NCBI GenBank assembly: GCA_944387035.1
Contig: CALXDJ010000009.1
Span: forward strand, 1 to 64,000
DNA length: 64,000 nucleotides
Direction of reading: 5' to 3'
From: an uncultured Oscillospiraceae bacterium
GTDB lineage: Bacteria > Bacillota > Clostridia > Oscillospirales > Oscillospiraceae
The notes under the pieces are model-generated. The model saw only the letters and a list, made by a program, of their open reading frames with translations, searched no databases and had not been told where the DNA came from. Within the stretch, counting starts at the first letter, position 1; the number at the start of each line of letters is the position of its first letter. Shown here in pieces: positions 1 to 9,276 of the stretch. The translations under genes and the position numbers were made by a program.

Positions 1-1
1 C

Positions 2-78
2 TGGTGGACGATACAGGACTCGAACCTGTGACCCCCTGCACGTCAAGCAGGTGCTCTAGCCAGCTGAGCTAATCGTCC
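2..78 (-). tRNA. tRNA-Val (GAC)
   Basis: The complement folds into a complete cloverleaf: a 7-bp acceptor stem (GGACGAT/ATCGTCC), D arm, anticodon stem CCTGC/GCAGG with loop TTGACGT (anticodon GAC, valine) and a T arm with TTCGAGT. The 3' CCA is encoded. It is transcribed toward the left edge of the window from its own promoter at 95-123. Confidence 0.96.
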
Positions 79-94
79 GAAGCGGAACAAATAT

Positions 95-123
95 AAGATA
101 CACGGTTTTACTTGATTTGTCAA
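95..123 (-). promoter_or_regulatory. Sigma-A type promoter for tRNA-Val
   Basis: On the minus strand, TTGACA (118-123) and TATCTT (95-100) are separated by exactly 17 bp, just upstream of the tRNA. A weaker plus-strand promoter for the oxidoreductase gene (TTGTCA 117-122, TGTAAA 140-145, 17-bp spacer) could overlap it back to back. Confidence 0.7.
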
Positions 124-196
124 TACTTTTTTTGTATTCTGTAAAAAAAGATTGCTTTGCCGGGAACTCCGGCAAAGTCGGGAAGGAATGATACGC

Positions 197-931
197 ATGG
201 AATCCATTGCCCTTGTCACCGGCGCGTCCCGGGGAATCGGCCGAGCCATCGCCCTGGAACTGGGCCAGGAAGGCCGCTGCGTCTGCGTCAACTATTACCA
301 GCACGCCGAAACCGCCCAGGAGGTTGTCCGCCAGCTCCAGGCCCGGGGCTGCCGCGCCATGGCAGTGCAGGCAGACGTTGCAGACCGGACAGCCGTGGAG
401 CACATGATCCACACGATTACGGATACCTGGGGCCCCGTGGACCTGTTGGTCAACAATGCCGGCATCTCCCTGCAGGGATTGTTTCAGGATACGACTGACG
501 AACAGTGGGACCGCATCCTGGGCGTCAATCTCACCGGCCCCCGCAATACCATTCAGGCCGTACTGCCTGCCATGATCTCAGCCAAGCAGGGCTGCATTGT
601 CAACATCTCTTCCATTTGGGGGCTGCGGGGCGCCAGCTGCGAGGTGGCGTATGCCTGCACCAAGGCGGCAATTGTGGGAATGACCCGCTCCCTGGCGCTG
701 GAGCTGGCCCCCTCCGGGATTCGGGTCAACGCCGTCGCCCCGGGCTGTATTGAAACCGACATGGTACGGGTGCTCAGCCCGGAAACCCGGGCCATGCTGG
801 TGGAGGAAACTCCCCTGGGGCGTCTGGGCACGCCGGAGGACATTGCCCACGCAGTGGCCTTCCTGGCCTCCGAGAAGGCCTCGTTCCTCACGGGGCAAAT
901 TCTCACCGCAGACGGGGGCTTTATCGGCTGA
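197..931 (+). CDS. SDR family oxidoreductase, FabG-like
   Basis: A 244-residue classical short-chain dehydrogenase/reductase, cytoplasmic and NAD(P)-dependent, most like 3-oxoacyl-ACP reductases. Visible motifs are the Rossmann TGASRGIG (residues 8-15), NNAG (86-89), catalytic Ser near 138 and YxxxK (Y152, K156). The length is normal for the family. ATG 197 is preferred because GGAAGGA lies 9 bases upstream; ATG 188 is in frame but crowds the ribosome site. A 9-bp stem-loop (155-177) lies in the leader. The gene stands alone, converging on the cobalamin operon, so the substrate cannot be inferred; a sugar or steroid dehydrogenase is also possible. Confidence 0.85.
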   Translation: MESIALVTGASRGIGRAIALELGQEGRCVCVNYYQHAETAQEVVRQLQARGCRAMAVQADVADRTAVEHMIHTITDTWGPVDLLVNNAGISLQGLFQDTTDEQWDRILGVNLTGPRNTIQAVLPAMISAKQGCIVNISSIWGLRGASCEVAYACTKAAIVGMTRSLALELAPSGIRVNAVAPGCIETDMVRVLSPETRAMLVEETPLGRLGTPEDIAHAVAFLASEKASFLTGQILTADGGFIG

Positions 932-1044
932 ATGCTTTCCGCAGGCGCCGGAAGTTCCATCATCCGCAGCGGCAGTCCAGCCGCCCCTCCGGCGGACATC
1001 CCCTGTGGCAGGAATGCCTTCCGCTGCCCTCAGACGTTCTTTAT

Positions 1045-1078
1045 AAAAAGGAGACCGGTCTCCCCGGTCTCCTTTTTT
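1045..1078. terminator. Bidirectional Rho-independent terminator
   Basis: The 9-bp stem GGAGACCGG/CCGGTCTCC (1050-1058/1064-1072) is flanked by A and T runs on both sides. It can end both the SDR gene and the 23-kb cobalamin operon. The 159 bases from here to the stop of cobA-hemD hold no gene I can see. Confidence 0.9.
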
Positions 1079-1237
1079 GCTGTTGTGCCCGGGCGGCAGT
1101 GAACACCGCATTGCCAGACGCCGGCCGCTCGCCGGAACGCTGTTCTCCCGGTACCCTGACCGCAGGCGCTTGGCGCCGGATTGGGTCAAAAAGCCGCTCT
1201 TGCGCAAACGGCAGTGCCGAGGCTTGGGCAGGCTTTC

Positions 1238-2728
1238 TCACATTTGGCAGCCGGAACAGGCCAGCTCTACCAGAGAATCAATCGTCGCCTCCCGCGCCAT
1301 CTGTACCGTCATACCGTACTTACGGGCCAGCGCCGCAGTCTGCGGTCCGATGCAAAGCGCATGGATCGCGCCGGCATCCACCTGCTCTCCCACCGTGGCA
1401 GCAAAGCCCCGAACTGTAGAAGCCGAAGTGAACAACACGGCGGACACTTCTCCCTGCTCCAGCGCACGCCGCATCGACTCTTTCTGGGAAGAGGCGTATT
1501 CCGTGCGATACACGGCGATATCGTCGTAGGCAACGGCGCGTTTTTGCAGAGCCTCCGTCAGGCCAGCGTCGCCCTCCTCCGCCCGGAGAATCAGAACTCT
1601 TCCCTGAGCAGGCAGTCCCTCTCCCAGATGAGCGGCGTCATAGACGGGCGGGACATAGTCCGCCCGCAACCCCATTTCCGCCAGTGCCCGCGCAGTGCCT
1701 GGGCCGATTGCCGCCAAGGACAGCCCCGACAGCTTCCGGCCATCCCAGCCCCATGCGTCCATTTGATGACGGAAGGCGGCCACGCCGCCGGGGCTGGTGA
1801 ATACCAGCCACTCGTAGTCCGCACAGTGGAGCAGCGCCTGCTCCATGGCGGGACAGGGGATTTTCGGCACCGTTTCAATGCAGGGATATTCCCAAACCTT
1901 CGCGCCCAGCTCCCGGAGGCGCCGGGAAATGGTTCCGCTCCGGGACTGCGGCCGGGTCACCACCAGGGTCTTGCCATGCAGCGGCCTCTGCTCCATCCAG
2001 CAAAATCGTGCGGACAGAGCGCACACATCGCCTACCACAATGACAGCCGGACTGTGGATCTGCATTGCCTCCACCTGCTGCAAAAGGGTCTCCAGGGTAG
2101 CGACACAATGCCGCTGCGTGGGCAATGTCCCGTTTTCCACCACCGCGGCCGGTGTCGTTCCTTCCATTCCCGCTGCCAGCAGTCCGGATACAATCCGGGG
2201 CAGGGTACTGATTCCCATAAGGAACACGAGCGTTCCGCGTGTCCGGACCAGCGCCTCAAAATCAATGTCCAGCGCTTTTCCGGCCCGGGCATGGCCCGTA
2301 ATGATATGCACTGAAGAGCAGAGATCCCGGTGGGTAACGGGGATTCCGGCGTAAGCCGGTGCGGAAATGGCGGAGGTAATCCCCGGAACCTCTTCAAATT
2401 CCACGCCATGACGCGCCAGCAGCTCCAATTCCTCGCCGCCGCGGCCAAAAACAAATGGGTCTCCCCCTTTCAGCCGCACAACGCGGTGACCTGCCAAGGC
2501 CTCCTCCAGCAGAATGCGGTTGATGTCCTCCTGGGGAACGGGATGGTGGGAAGCCTCCTTTCCCACATCTATCCGCCGGGCTTGCGGCGGGATCATAGAC
2601 AGGATCTCGGGGCCTACCAGCCGGTCAAACACCACGACTTCCGCCTCTTCCAGCGCCGTCCTGCCCTTGAGCGTCAGCAGGCCCGGATCCCCCGGTCCCG
2701 CTCCCACCAGCGTCACTTTTCCGCTCAT
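1238..2728 (-). CDS. cobA-hemD: Uroporphyrinogen-III C-methyltransferase / uroporphyrinogen-III synthase fusion
   Basis: A 496-residue two-domain enzyme at the branch point of tetrapyrrole synthesis. Residues 1 to about 250 are a SAM-dependent methyltransferase (CobA/SUMT) with VGAGPGDPGLLTLKG, GGDPFVFGRGGEE and PGITSAI, making precorrin-2. Residues from about 258 form a HemD domain, which closes hydroxymethylbilane to uroporphyrinogen III. Such fusions are known in clostridia. The ATG overlaps the hemC stop by four bases (ATGA) and has a GGAGGAG ribosome site. It is the last gene of the operon, ahead of the terminator at 1045-1078. Confidence 0.95.
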   Translation of the reverse strand: MSGKVTLVGAGPGDPGLLTLKGRTALEEAEVVVFDRLVGPEILSMIPPQARRIDVGKEASHHPVPQEDINRILLEEALAGHRVVRLKGGDPFVFGRGGEELELLARHGVEFEEVPGITSAISAPAYAGIPVTHRDLCSSVHIITGHARAGKALDIDFEALVRTRGTLVFLMGISTLPRIVSGLLAAGMEGTTPAAVVENGTLPTQRHCVATLETLLQQVEAMQIHSPAVIVVGDVCALSARFCWMEQRPLHGKTLVVTRPQSRSGTISRRLRELGAKVWEYPCIETVPKIPCPAMEQALLHCADYEWLVFTSPGGVAAFRHQMDAWGWDGRKLSGLSLAAIGPGTARALAEMGLRADYVPPVYDAAHLGEGLPAQGRVLILRAEEGDAGLTEALQKRAVAYDDIAVYRTEYASSQKESMRRALEQGEVSAVLFTSASTVRGFAATVGEQVDAGAIHALCIGPQTAALARKYGMTVQMAREATIDSLVELACSGCQM

Positions 2729-3600
2729 GCCAGCTCCTCCTTTAATCTTCGGGCCAATCCTGCTGCCAAATCCGGCCCCTGGGTGCGCGGACCGCAAACG
2801 GTTCCCCGCACCATCTGGTCCTCCGGCGTCACATAGAGTCCATGCAGTGTCAACGTCTCTCCGGCCGTGGTGGCATATGCTGCCACCGGAGAGGAACAGC
2901 CTCCTCCCAGCATTCGGACGAAGGCCCGTTCCGCCAAGGCGCAGTCCCGGCTGTCCGGGTCCCCCCAGCCTGCCAGGCAGGCCGGATCCAGATCCGCCCG
3001 GCCTTGTACCGCCAGGATTCCCTGACCGGCGGCGGGCAGCATCTCCTCCGGCGAAAAGATCCGAAAGATTCGCTCCTCCAGTCCCAGCCGCCGCAGCCCT
3101 GCTGCCGCCAGAATCAAGGCGGAAAACTGTCCTTCATCCAGCTTGCGCAGGCGCGTCTGGAGATTTCCCCGCACCGGTTCCACCCGGACTCCGGGGTACA
3201 GCGCCTGAAACTGAAGCGCCCGCCGCGGGCTGGCGCAGCCCACCGGCTTGGCGGGGTCCAGCTCCTGCACCCCCTGGGGAAGCACCAGCACATCCCGCGG
3301 ATCTTCCCGCACGGAAAACGCCAGCAGCGGAAGATCCGGTGCCTCCTCCATGGGCAGATCCTTGCAGCTATGTACACTCAAATCGGCCCGGCCTTCTCGC
3401 AGCGCGGCATCCAGCTCCCGGACGAAGAGCCCCTTTCCCCCGATTTTGTCCAGAGTCCGATCCAGAATCCGGTCTCCGGTGGTCTTCATGGTCACCAGTT
3501 CCAGTTCCAGCTCCGGATGAAGGCGAGAGAGCCCTTCCATGACCAGTTCACTTTGAATGACAGCCAACCTGCTCTCCCGGCTGGCAACGCGCAGTTTCAT
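2725..3600 (-). CDS. hemC: Porphobilinogen deaminase (hydroxymethylbilane synthase)
   Basis: 291 residues, close to the family norm. It polymerises four porphobilinogens into hydroxymethylbilane. Family motifs include the N-terminal RVASRESRLA, the active-site block around KTTGD and GGKGLFVRELD, the VHSCKDLP segment, and GGGCSSPVA, whose Cys carries the dipyrromethane cofactor. Start ATG 3600 follows GGGAGGAG; longer in-frame starts run into non-conserved sequence. It directly precedes and overlaps cobA-hemD. The 176 bases between it and hemA hold no gene, although a precorrin-2 dehydrogenase is often found here in clostridia. Confidence 0.96.
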   Translation of the reverse strand: MKLRVASRESRLAVIQSELVMEGLSRLHPELELELVTMKTTGDRILDRTLDKIGGKGLFVRELDAALREGRADLSVHSCKDLPMEEAPDLPLLAFSVREDPRDVLVLPQGVQELDPAKPVGCASPRRALQFQALYPGVRVEPVRGNLQTRLRKLDEGQFSALILAAAGLRRLGLEERIFRIFSPEEMLPAAGQGILAVQGRADLDPACLAGWGDPDSRDCALAERAFVRMLGGGCSSPVAAYATTAGETLTLHGLYVTPEDQMVRGTVCGPRTQGPDLAAGLARRLKEELA

Positions 3601-3776
3601 GTTTACTCCTCCCAATCCTCCGCAATCCAGCGGATTGCCGCTTACAGACGGCTCGGGCAGATCCTTTGCCGCCGCGCTGCCGTTTGCCATCATCACCCAT
3701 TTTTATGCAGCTTTCCCGCAGCGGAACCAGCCGTCATGCCCGCATCCGCTGCCCGGCACGCATCTCCTGTGCCGCT

Positions 3777-4964
3777 TCACGCCCGGGTATGCTGCCGGAT
3801 CCGGGCGGCACATTCCCGAATCGCATGTGCGGGCAGAGTGTCGTTCAGACCTCCGGCAATCAGCTCCACTGTCTTTTCCACTGTCAGCTCCATGGCCTCT
3901 TCCGCGTCCATTCCAGCTTCCAGATAGGCGCGCATTCTCTGGCGCAGCGCCTGTTTCAGTTCTTCCTGCGCCGGCAGGCTCTCCCGGTATGTATTCCACT
4001 GGAGAAACCGTTCCAGATATTCCTCCACAGCGGCCTGAACCCGCTTCATGGCATTTGCATCCACCACATCCTGCCGCCGCAGATGATCCACATTGAGCAG
4101 GGTCACCCCGGCCTGCTGGGCCAGCTCTGGCTGGATGTCCCTGGGAATGGCCAGGTCCACCAGCATCCGCGGCGGGCGGGCCAGCGCGGCAAACGCCGCC
4201 AAATTCACCGTATAGTGGGGACTGGTCGTAGCCGAAAGCAGCAGATCCATGCCCTCCATCGCCTCATAGCGCGCCTCATAGGGAACCACCTCGCATCCCG
4301 CCGGCACCACGGTCTGTCCATGGTGATAGGAGCGCAGGGTCACCGTCACCTGACATCCGGCCTCCCGCAGCAGCGAGGCGGACAGACGGCCCATCTCCCC
4401 ATTGCCGATCACCAGCGCGGATTTTCCTGCCAGCTCTCCCATTTGCTCCCGCAGGACTTCCACAGCCCGGTGTGCTACCGAGGTCGGCACACCGCTGATT
4501 CGTCCGCCGGATCTGGCCGTTTTCCCGCAAGCGGCGGCCGTCCGGAACAACGTCTCCAGCACGCCATCGGCGCTGCCTGCCTGCCGGGCCAGGGTTACCG
4601 CCGTTTTCACCTGGGTCAGGATCTGATCCTCCCCCAGAATTTGGGAGCACAGTCCACAGGCCACCTCCATCAGATGCCTGGCGCAGTCCGTTCCCCGCCG
4701 AATGACGAATGCGTCCGTAAATTCCGCACCGGAAACACCGGCCGCCTCACAAAGCCATGCACCCGGATCCGCGCTTTGGCCATCCGGCAAAGAGAGATAC
4801 AGCTCCGTGCGGTTGCAGGTGGACAAAAGCACTACCCCGCTGCAATCCGGAGACTTGGCGATTTTCTGATTCAGTTCCACCACTCCGGCACTGGTAAAGC
4901 TCATCCGCTCGCGCAGCGCAATGGGGGGCAGGGAATGGTCCAGGCCAGCCATGCAAATATTCAT
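3777..4964 (-). CDS. hemA: Glutamyl-tRNA reductase
   Basis: 395 residues. It reduces glutamyl-tRNA to glutamate-1-semialdehyde, the first committed step of C5-pathway tetrapyrrole synthesis, using NADPH. Visible are the catalytic LSTCNRTELY block near residue 50, the GEDQILTQVK motif, a Rossmann region with VIGNGEMG and a C-terminal dimerisation region. There is no fused SirC domain. It overlaps cbiL by four bases (ATGA). HemL and HemB, needed for the next steps, are not in the window. Confidence 0.95.
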   Translation of the reverse strand: MNICMAGLDHSLPPIALRERMSFTSAGVVELNQKIAKSPDCSGVVLLSTCNRTELYLSLPDGQSADPGAWLCEAAGVSGAEFTDAFVIRRGTDCARHLMEVACGLCSQILGEDQILTQVKTAVTLARQAGSADGVLETLFRTAAACGKTARSGGRISGVPTSVAHRAVEVLREQMGELAGKSALVIGNGEMGRLSASLLREAGCQVTVTLRSYHHGQTVVPAGCEVVPYEARYEAMEGMDLLLSATTSPHYTVNLAAFAALARPPRMLVDLAIPRDIQPELAQQAGVTLLNVDHLRRQDVVDANAMKRVQAAVEEYLERFLQWNTYRESLPAQEELKQALRQRMRAYLEAGMDAEEAMELTVEKTVELIAGGLNDTLPAHAIRECAARIRQHTRA

Positions 4965-5662
4965 GTCGCGTTTTCCCCCCGCCTGACGACTACAATCGTA
5001 AAGTATCCGGACGTCTCCGGCGCATCCTCCAGATGCTCCCAGACGGCCTCTGACGGCATTCCGCAGTCTGCCACCATGGAAGCCCGCTTCATCAGGCCGT
5101 GCTCTATTAGGGCCTGTCTCAGCGTACCCAGTTCCCGCCCGGCTTTCATAAAGACCAGATTCGCATCCTGCTCCAGGCAGTCAGCCAGCTCCGTGCGGGA
5201 AGCCGGAACAATCATCAGACGCTGACTTCCCTCACACAGGCTGACGTTCAGGCGGGCTGCCGCCGCGCAGAAGGACGGAACGCCGGGAACCAGCTCAGCC
5301 CGATACCCCATGGCCAGTATCCGCCGGTGCAGATACAGATAGGTGGAATATACGGTCGGATCTCCCAATGTAATGAATACCACCGTTTTCCCCTGGTCCA
5401 GCAGCGCTCCGATGCTGTTTGCCACCTCATCGTGACAGCGGTCCAGCACCGCCTGCTCCCGGGTCATCGGCATGGGGCAGGAGAGCAGCGGCTTTCCCTG
5501 AATCCACCGATCCACAATCCGCAGCGCTACCTGCTCTCCGTTTCCCTTGTCCGGTGCCGCGATCACGTCCGCTTCCTGCAGCAGCCGGACCGCTTTCAGG
5601 GTCAGCAGCTCCGGATCGCCCGGACCTACTCCCACCCCATACAGGATTCCCTGCTTTGTCAT
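4961..5662 (-). CDS. cbiL: Cobalt-precorrin-2 C20-methyltransferase
   Basis: 233 residues, a SAM-dependent tetrapyrrole methylase that methylates C20 of cobalt-factor II. The N-terminal GVGVGPGDPELLTLKA and the block FITLGDPTVYSTY distinguish CbiL from the other methylases of this operon. It starts 13 bases after cbiO and overlaps hemA by four bases. It sits apart from the other ring methylases (cbiF, cbiH, cbiE), with the cobalt transporter between. Confidence 0.93.
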   Translation of the reverse strand: MTKQGILYGVGVGPGDPELLTLKAVRLLQEADVIAAPDKGNGEQVALRIVDRWIQGKPLLSCPMPMTREQAVLDRCHDEVANSIGALLDQGKTVVFITLGDPTVYSTYLYLHRRILAMGYRAELVPGVPSFCAAAARLNVSLCEGSQRLMIVPASRTELADCLEQDANLVFMKAGRELGTLRQALIEHGLMKRASMVADCGMPSEAVWEHLEDAPETSGYFTIVVVRRGENAT

Positions 5663-5675
5663 CTCGTTTTCCTCC

Positions 5676-6563
5676 TTATACCATCCGGTCCTGTTTCACC
5701 GCTGCCGCCTCGGCGGTCTCCGTCTGCCGCAGCAGATGCAGAATCTCCCGCCGGGCAGCAGAAATCGTGGCGGCGGACCGGCAGACCTCCACGCCATCCT
5801 GGTCATGCAGAATTTCCATCAGGTGCGCAATCCGGGGCAGGCGCAGGTGATTCTCCCGCAGAATCTCCGGCTGGGAAAACACCGCTTCCGGCGTTCCGCC
5901 GCAGACGATTCTCCCGCTGCTGAGCAAGTAAATCTGGTCGCAGCAAAGCGGAACCAGATCCATATCGTGAGTCGCCAGCAGCAGGGTCATCCCCAGGCGT
6001 TCCCGCAGCTGATACAGCAGGCGCAAAATGTCGCTGACTCCCTGCGGGTCCAGACCGGCTGTCGGCTCGTCCAGAATCATCACTTCCGGTTCCATGACCA
6101 GCACACCGGCAATTGCCACCCGTTTTTTCTGCCCATAGGACAGCGCATGGGTCGGTTTCTCCCGCAGCGCACTGATCCCGGTCCAGGCCATGGCCTCCTC
6201 TACCCGCCGGCGCACCTCCTGCGGCGGAAGGCCCAGATTCACCGCGCCGAATGAGATATCCTGATAGACATCGGCGCAAAAGAGCTGGTCGTCCGGGTCC
6301 TGAAATACAATTCCCACCTGACGGCGCAGCTGGGGAAGGTCCTGCCGCCTGTACCGCACCTCGCGGCCGTCCAGCAGCACCTTTCCGCTCTGGGGCGTGA
6401 GCACCCCGTTGAGGTTGAGAAACAGCGTAGACTTTCCCGCGCCGTTTCCCCCCAAAATTCCGGTAATCTGCCCGGCCCTGGCCCGCAGGGAGATGGCATC
6501 CAACGCCCGGGTTCCATCTTCGTATGTATAGGAAAGATCCTGTACTTCCAGTGCGTCCTTCAT
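5676..6563 (-). CDS. cbiO: Cobalt ECF transporter ATPase
   Basis: 295 residues, the ABC ATPase of the CbiMNQO energy-coupling-factor cobalt importer. Walker A (GGNGAGKST), Q-loop (FQDPDDQLF), signature (LSYGQKKR) and Walker B (VMILDEPTAGLDP) are all present. There is a C-terminal extension of about 60 residues after the ATPase core. Its ATG overlaps the cbiQ stop as ATGA. A much longer upstream-open frame exists but reads through cbiQ in the wrong frame. Confidence 0.95.
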   Translation of the reverse strand: MKDALEVQDLSYTYEDGTRALDAISLRARAGQITGILGGNGAGKSTLFLNLNGVLTPQSGKVLLDGREVRYRRQDLPQLRRQVGIVFQDPDDQLFCADVYQDISFGAVNLGLPPQEVRRRVEEAMAWTGISALREKPTHALSYGQKKRVAIAGVLVMEPEVMILDEPTAGLDPQGVSDILRLLYQLRERLGMTLLLATHDMDLVPLCCDQIYLLSSGRIVCGGTPEAVFSQPEILRENHLRLPRIAHLMEILHDQDGVEVCRSAATISAARREILHLLRQTETAEAAAVKQDRMV

Positions 6564-7330
6564 ATCCAGCTCCCCCGCTCCGCCAACAAAATCAACCCCT
6601 GACTCACTGCAATCGCCGCCGCTGCCGGATAACACCAACGGCCGGTGGTATAGGTCCTCGGCAGAGTGGCAATCTGCCCGGTATAGCCCCGGCTTTCCAG
6701 CGCCGTATAAACCCGGTCTCCCCTTCGCAGCGCCCGCAGCAGCACCATTCCCGCCAGCATTCCTGCCGAGCGGAGGGACTGTGGGATACTCTGATATCCC
6801 AACCGGGACTTCTGTGCCACCTGAATCCGGGCAGCCTCTTCCCGTAAAAGAAACAAAAATCGGTAAATCAGCTCCATCAATTCCACCAGCAGTCCGGGAA
6901 CCCGCAGCCGCCTGAGCGCCCACGTCAAATCCGTGATGAGGGTGTTCATGGAGAAAAAGTACACCGCCGCCAGCGCTCCCAAGGCTTTGCACAAAACCAT
7001 CCATGCAAGCAGCAGACCCTGGCGGCTGATTCCCCAGCCGGAGTTTCCCAGTGCCCACAAAGCCTGCGCCTGCTCCAAGGGGCGAAAGGCGATCATTCCA
7101 CACCCAATGGCCAAAAATCCCATGGGAACGGCGAAAAATCGCGTCAATATCCGAAGCGTATGCCCCCCCAGCAGCAAATTGAGCACGGAAAACACCAGCA
7201 GCGTGAATCCTCCCACCGCCGCGCTGTCGGCAAACACGCAGACCAGCAGTCCTGCCAGCGACAGCCACAGCTTGGGGACCGGATCCACCCAGCGCAGGCG
7301 GGAGCGGCAAGCACAACGGTCCGTTCCCAT
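6560..7330 (-). CDS. cbiQ: Cobalt ECF transporter transmembrane subunit
   Basis: 256 residues with several hydrophobic helices. It is the T-component that couples CbiO ATP hydrolysis to CbiM. The coupling helix region contains the family's Ala-Arg-Gly-like segment (ALRRGDRVYTALESRGYTGQ). It begins directly after the cbiN stop and overlaps cbiO by four bases, typical of strict translational coupling in cbiMNQO operons. Confidence 0.92.
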   Translation of the reverse strand: MGTDRCACRSRLRWVDPVPKLWLSLAGLLVCVFADSAAVGGFTLLVFSVLNLLLGGHTLRILTRFFAVPMGFLAIGCGMIAFRPLEQAQALWALGNSGWGISRQGLLLAWMVLCKALGALAAVYFFSMNTLITDLTWALRRLRVPGLLVELMELIYRFLFLLREEAARIQVAQKSRLGYQSIPQSLRSAGMLAGMVLLRALRRGDRVYTALESRGYTGQIATLPRTYTTGRWCYPAAAAIAVSQGLILLAERGSWI

Positions 7331-7618
7331 TTATTTGCGCTCCTCCGGTGCCCGGGCAGTGAGCCGTCCCAGGGCAAAGCCCAGTACGCCAGCTCCTGCC
7401 GCCGCCTGCAAAGCAAACAGCAGCGACTCGATCTCGCCGCTGGCGGGCTCTAAAATCGGCTGAAACCAGGGCTCATAATCCGGATGCGTCTGGAGAATCA
7501 TCTCCTCTGCCATGCCGTCCGCTCCGCCAAATTCCGCCTCTTTGCAAAGCCACAAAGGCCCCGCTGCCAGCCCTACCACCAGCACCAGCAAAATCAGATT
7601 CTTCTGCCACAGTTTCAT
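7331..7618 (-). CDS. cbiN: Cobalt ECF transporter accessory subunit
   Basis: 95 residues, with two membrane helices (about 7-24 and 65-85) joined by an extracytoplasmic loop containing [12 protein letters not shown] and [11 protein letters not shown], which are family hallmarks. CbiN loads metal onto CbiM. The true start is ATG 7618, overlapping the cbiM stop as ATGA. Confidence 0.93.
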   Translation of the reverse strand: MKLWQKNLILLVLVVGLAAGPLWLCKEAEFGGADGMAEEMILQTHPDYEPWFQPILEPASGEIESLLFALQAAAGAGVLGFALGRLTARAPEERK

Positions 7619-8373
7619 GTTGCATCCCTTCCCCCCAGTACCTTCAGTTCCCGCAGCTGAGGCGCGGAATATTTCTCCAGCACATTGAATACTACCACAG
7701 TCAGGCACCCTTCCGCTATGGCCAGCGGGATTTGGGTCACCGCAAAAATCATCAGGTATTCTCTGGTGTTTCCATAGACCACACCCAACTGCAGCGCGGT
7801 GGTAACATAGGTTGCAAGATCTCCCAGTGCGGCAGCGCAAAACACCGCCGCTGCAGGCCTGATCTCCCGGGAGCGCATCAGCCGATACACTCCCCAAGAA
7901 ACCAGCGGCCCGATAATCGCCATGGAACACATATTGGCGCCCAGAGTGGTAATCCCGCCGTGAGCCAGCAGCAGCGCCTGGAACAGCAGCACAATCAGTC
8001 CCAGCACCGAGGTCGCGGCCGGGCCAAACAAAATGGCAGACAGGCCCACTCCTGTCGGATGGGAACACGAGCCGCTGAACGACGCAATTTTCAGTGCGCT
8101 GAGTACAAAGGCAAATGCGCCGCACATGGCCAGCAGGATCTTCGCCCGCGGGAAGTCGGACACTGTTTTTCGAATGCTTTTCAATCCTGCCGCAAGAAAA
8201 GGCACACAGACCGCCATCCAACCAAATGCCCAAGGTTTCGGAAGCATTCCCTCGGCAATGTGCATCGCTCCGGCAGATGTCTCGAGCAAGGTCAGGGCCA
8301 GCGGAATCAGGGTCAGGCCGCGAATCCACCCACTCTGTTCCTCCCTACAAGGACCAGTTTTCAGCTGTTTCAT
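7615..8373 (-). CDS. cbiM: Cobalt ECF transporter substrate-binding subunit
   Basis: 252 residues, the S-component that selects Co2+. A hydrophobic N-terminal signal-like segment ends in AGAMHIAEG; in the family the His after the processed N-terminus is a metal ligand. Later helices contain [12 protein letters not shown] and [12 protein letters not shown]-like blocks. ATG 8373 follows AAAGGAGAG. It precedes cbiN, cbiQ and cbiO, making a complete importer directly downstream of the cobalt chelatase. Confidence 0.95.
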   Translation of the reverse strand: MKQLKTGPCREEQSGWIRGLTLIPLALTLLETSAGAMHIAEGMLPKPWAFGWMAVCVPFLAAGLKSIRKTVSDFPRAKILLAMCGAFAFVLSALKIASFSGSCSHPTGVGLSAILFGPAATSVLGLIVLLFQALLLAHGGITTLGANMCSMAIIGPLVSWGVYRLMRSREIRPAAAVFCAAALGDLATYVTTALQLGVVYGNTREYLMIFAVTQIPLAIAEGCLTVVVFNVLEKYSAPQLRELKVLGGRDAT

Positions 8374-8444
8374 GCTTGTCTCTCCTTTCCACATGGTTGA
8401 AGCCGGTTTCCCTGTCTGTCCTGAACCGACTGTTTCCAAAGGTG

Positions 8445-9272
8445 TCACGTCTCTTCTTCCGCGTTCCAATCCGCCTGTGTTTTTTTCAGCTGGTTCCATT
8501 CCTCCACTGCGTGGCGGGCAAACAGCCGGCGAACAGCGGCATACTCTCCCAACCCCCGAAGGGTACAGCGCACGGCATAGCCTTCTGCTTCCAGGCGAGC
8601 CCGCCAGGAAGACGCCTCCGGGCCAGCCATATCACAAGTGGCATGGTCGCCCGCTACCACCATGAGCGGATGCAGATGGACCGCATGCAGATCCGGACGT
8701 TCCCGCAGGCGGCGCAGCACCTCTTCAAATCCCGGATACCCTTCCACCGTTCCAACAAAGGCGCGGAACCATCCCCGGTCCTGCAGGACATATTCCAGCT
8801 GCGGATATGCGGCATTGGCATAATGTCCGCTGCCATGCCCCATCAGCACCAGTGCCTCTCCTTCACCAGGCTCTTCCAGGGACTCCATCAGGGCATCCGC
8901 CAGAGCAAAATAGTCTTCCAGTTCCGTCAGCAGCGGCGTGCCGATGCGCAAAGAGAGCATGGAGCCAAACGCGGACGCCTGCGCGCAAAGTTTTTCAAAT
9001 TCATCCCCGTTCATGATGTGAGTCGGCTGCACCACTACCTGCCGGTATCCTTCCCGGTAAAGCCGGTCCAGTGCCTGGGGAACATCATCAATCACAACCC
9101 CATCCCGGCGGGCCAGCTTGCGCAGAATCATGCCGCTGGTAAACGCCCGCCTGACGGGCATATCCGGCAGCGCCGCCGCAATCTCCCGTTCAATGGCTGC
9201 GATATTGCGTTCCAGAGTGCCGGGGAAGCTGGTTCCAAAGGATACCACCAGAGTTGCACCGCGAGAAGTCAT
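8445..9272 (-). CDS. cbiK: Anaerobic sirohydrochlorin cobaltochelatase
   Basis: 275 residues. It inserts Co2+ into sirohydrochlorin, without [14 protein letters not shown] at the N-terminus, [11 protein letters not shown] and [11 protein letters not shown] match the class II chelatase CbiK, with His residues that bind the metal. ATG 9272 lies just after the cbiH stop, behind AAAGGAG. Placement directly before cbiMNQO couples uptake with insertion. No CbiX is present, so this is the cobalt-early route. Confidence 0.93.
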   Translation of the reverse strand: MTSRGATLVVSFGTSFPGTLERNIAAIEREIAAALPDMPVRRAFTSGMILRKLARRDGVVIDDVPQALDRLYREGYRQVVVQPTHIMNGDEFEKLCAQASAFGSMLSLRIGTPLLTELEDYFALADALMESLEEPGEGEALVLMGHGSGHYANAAYPQLEYVLQDRGWFRAFVGTVEGYPGFEEVLRRLRERPDLHAVHLHPLMVVAGDHATCDMAGPEASSWRARLEAEGYAVRCTLRGLGEYAAVRRLFARHAVEEWNQLKKTQADWNAEEET

Positions 9273-9276
9273 CCTT

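Noticed and set aside
3666-5225. 519-codon plus-strand open frame
   Set aside because: Antisense to hemA and cbiL; no domain.
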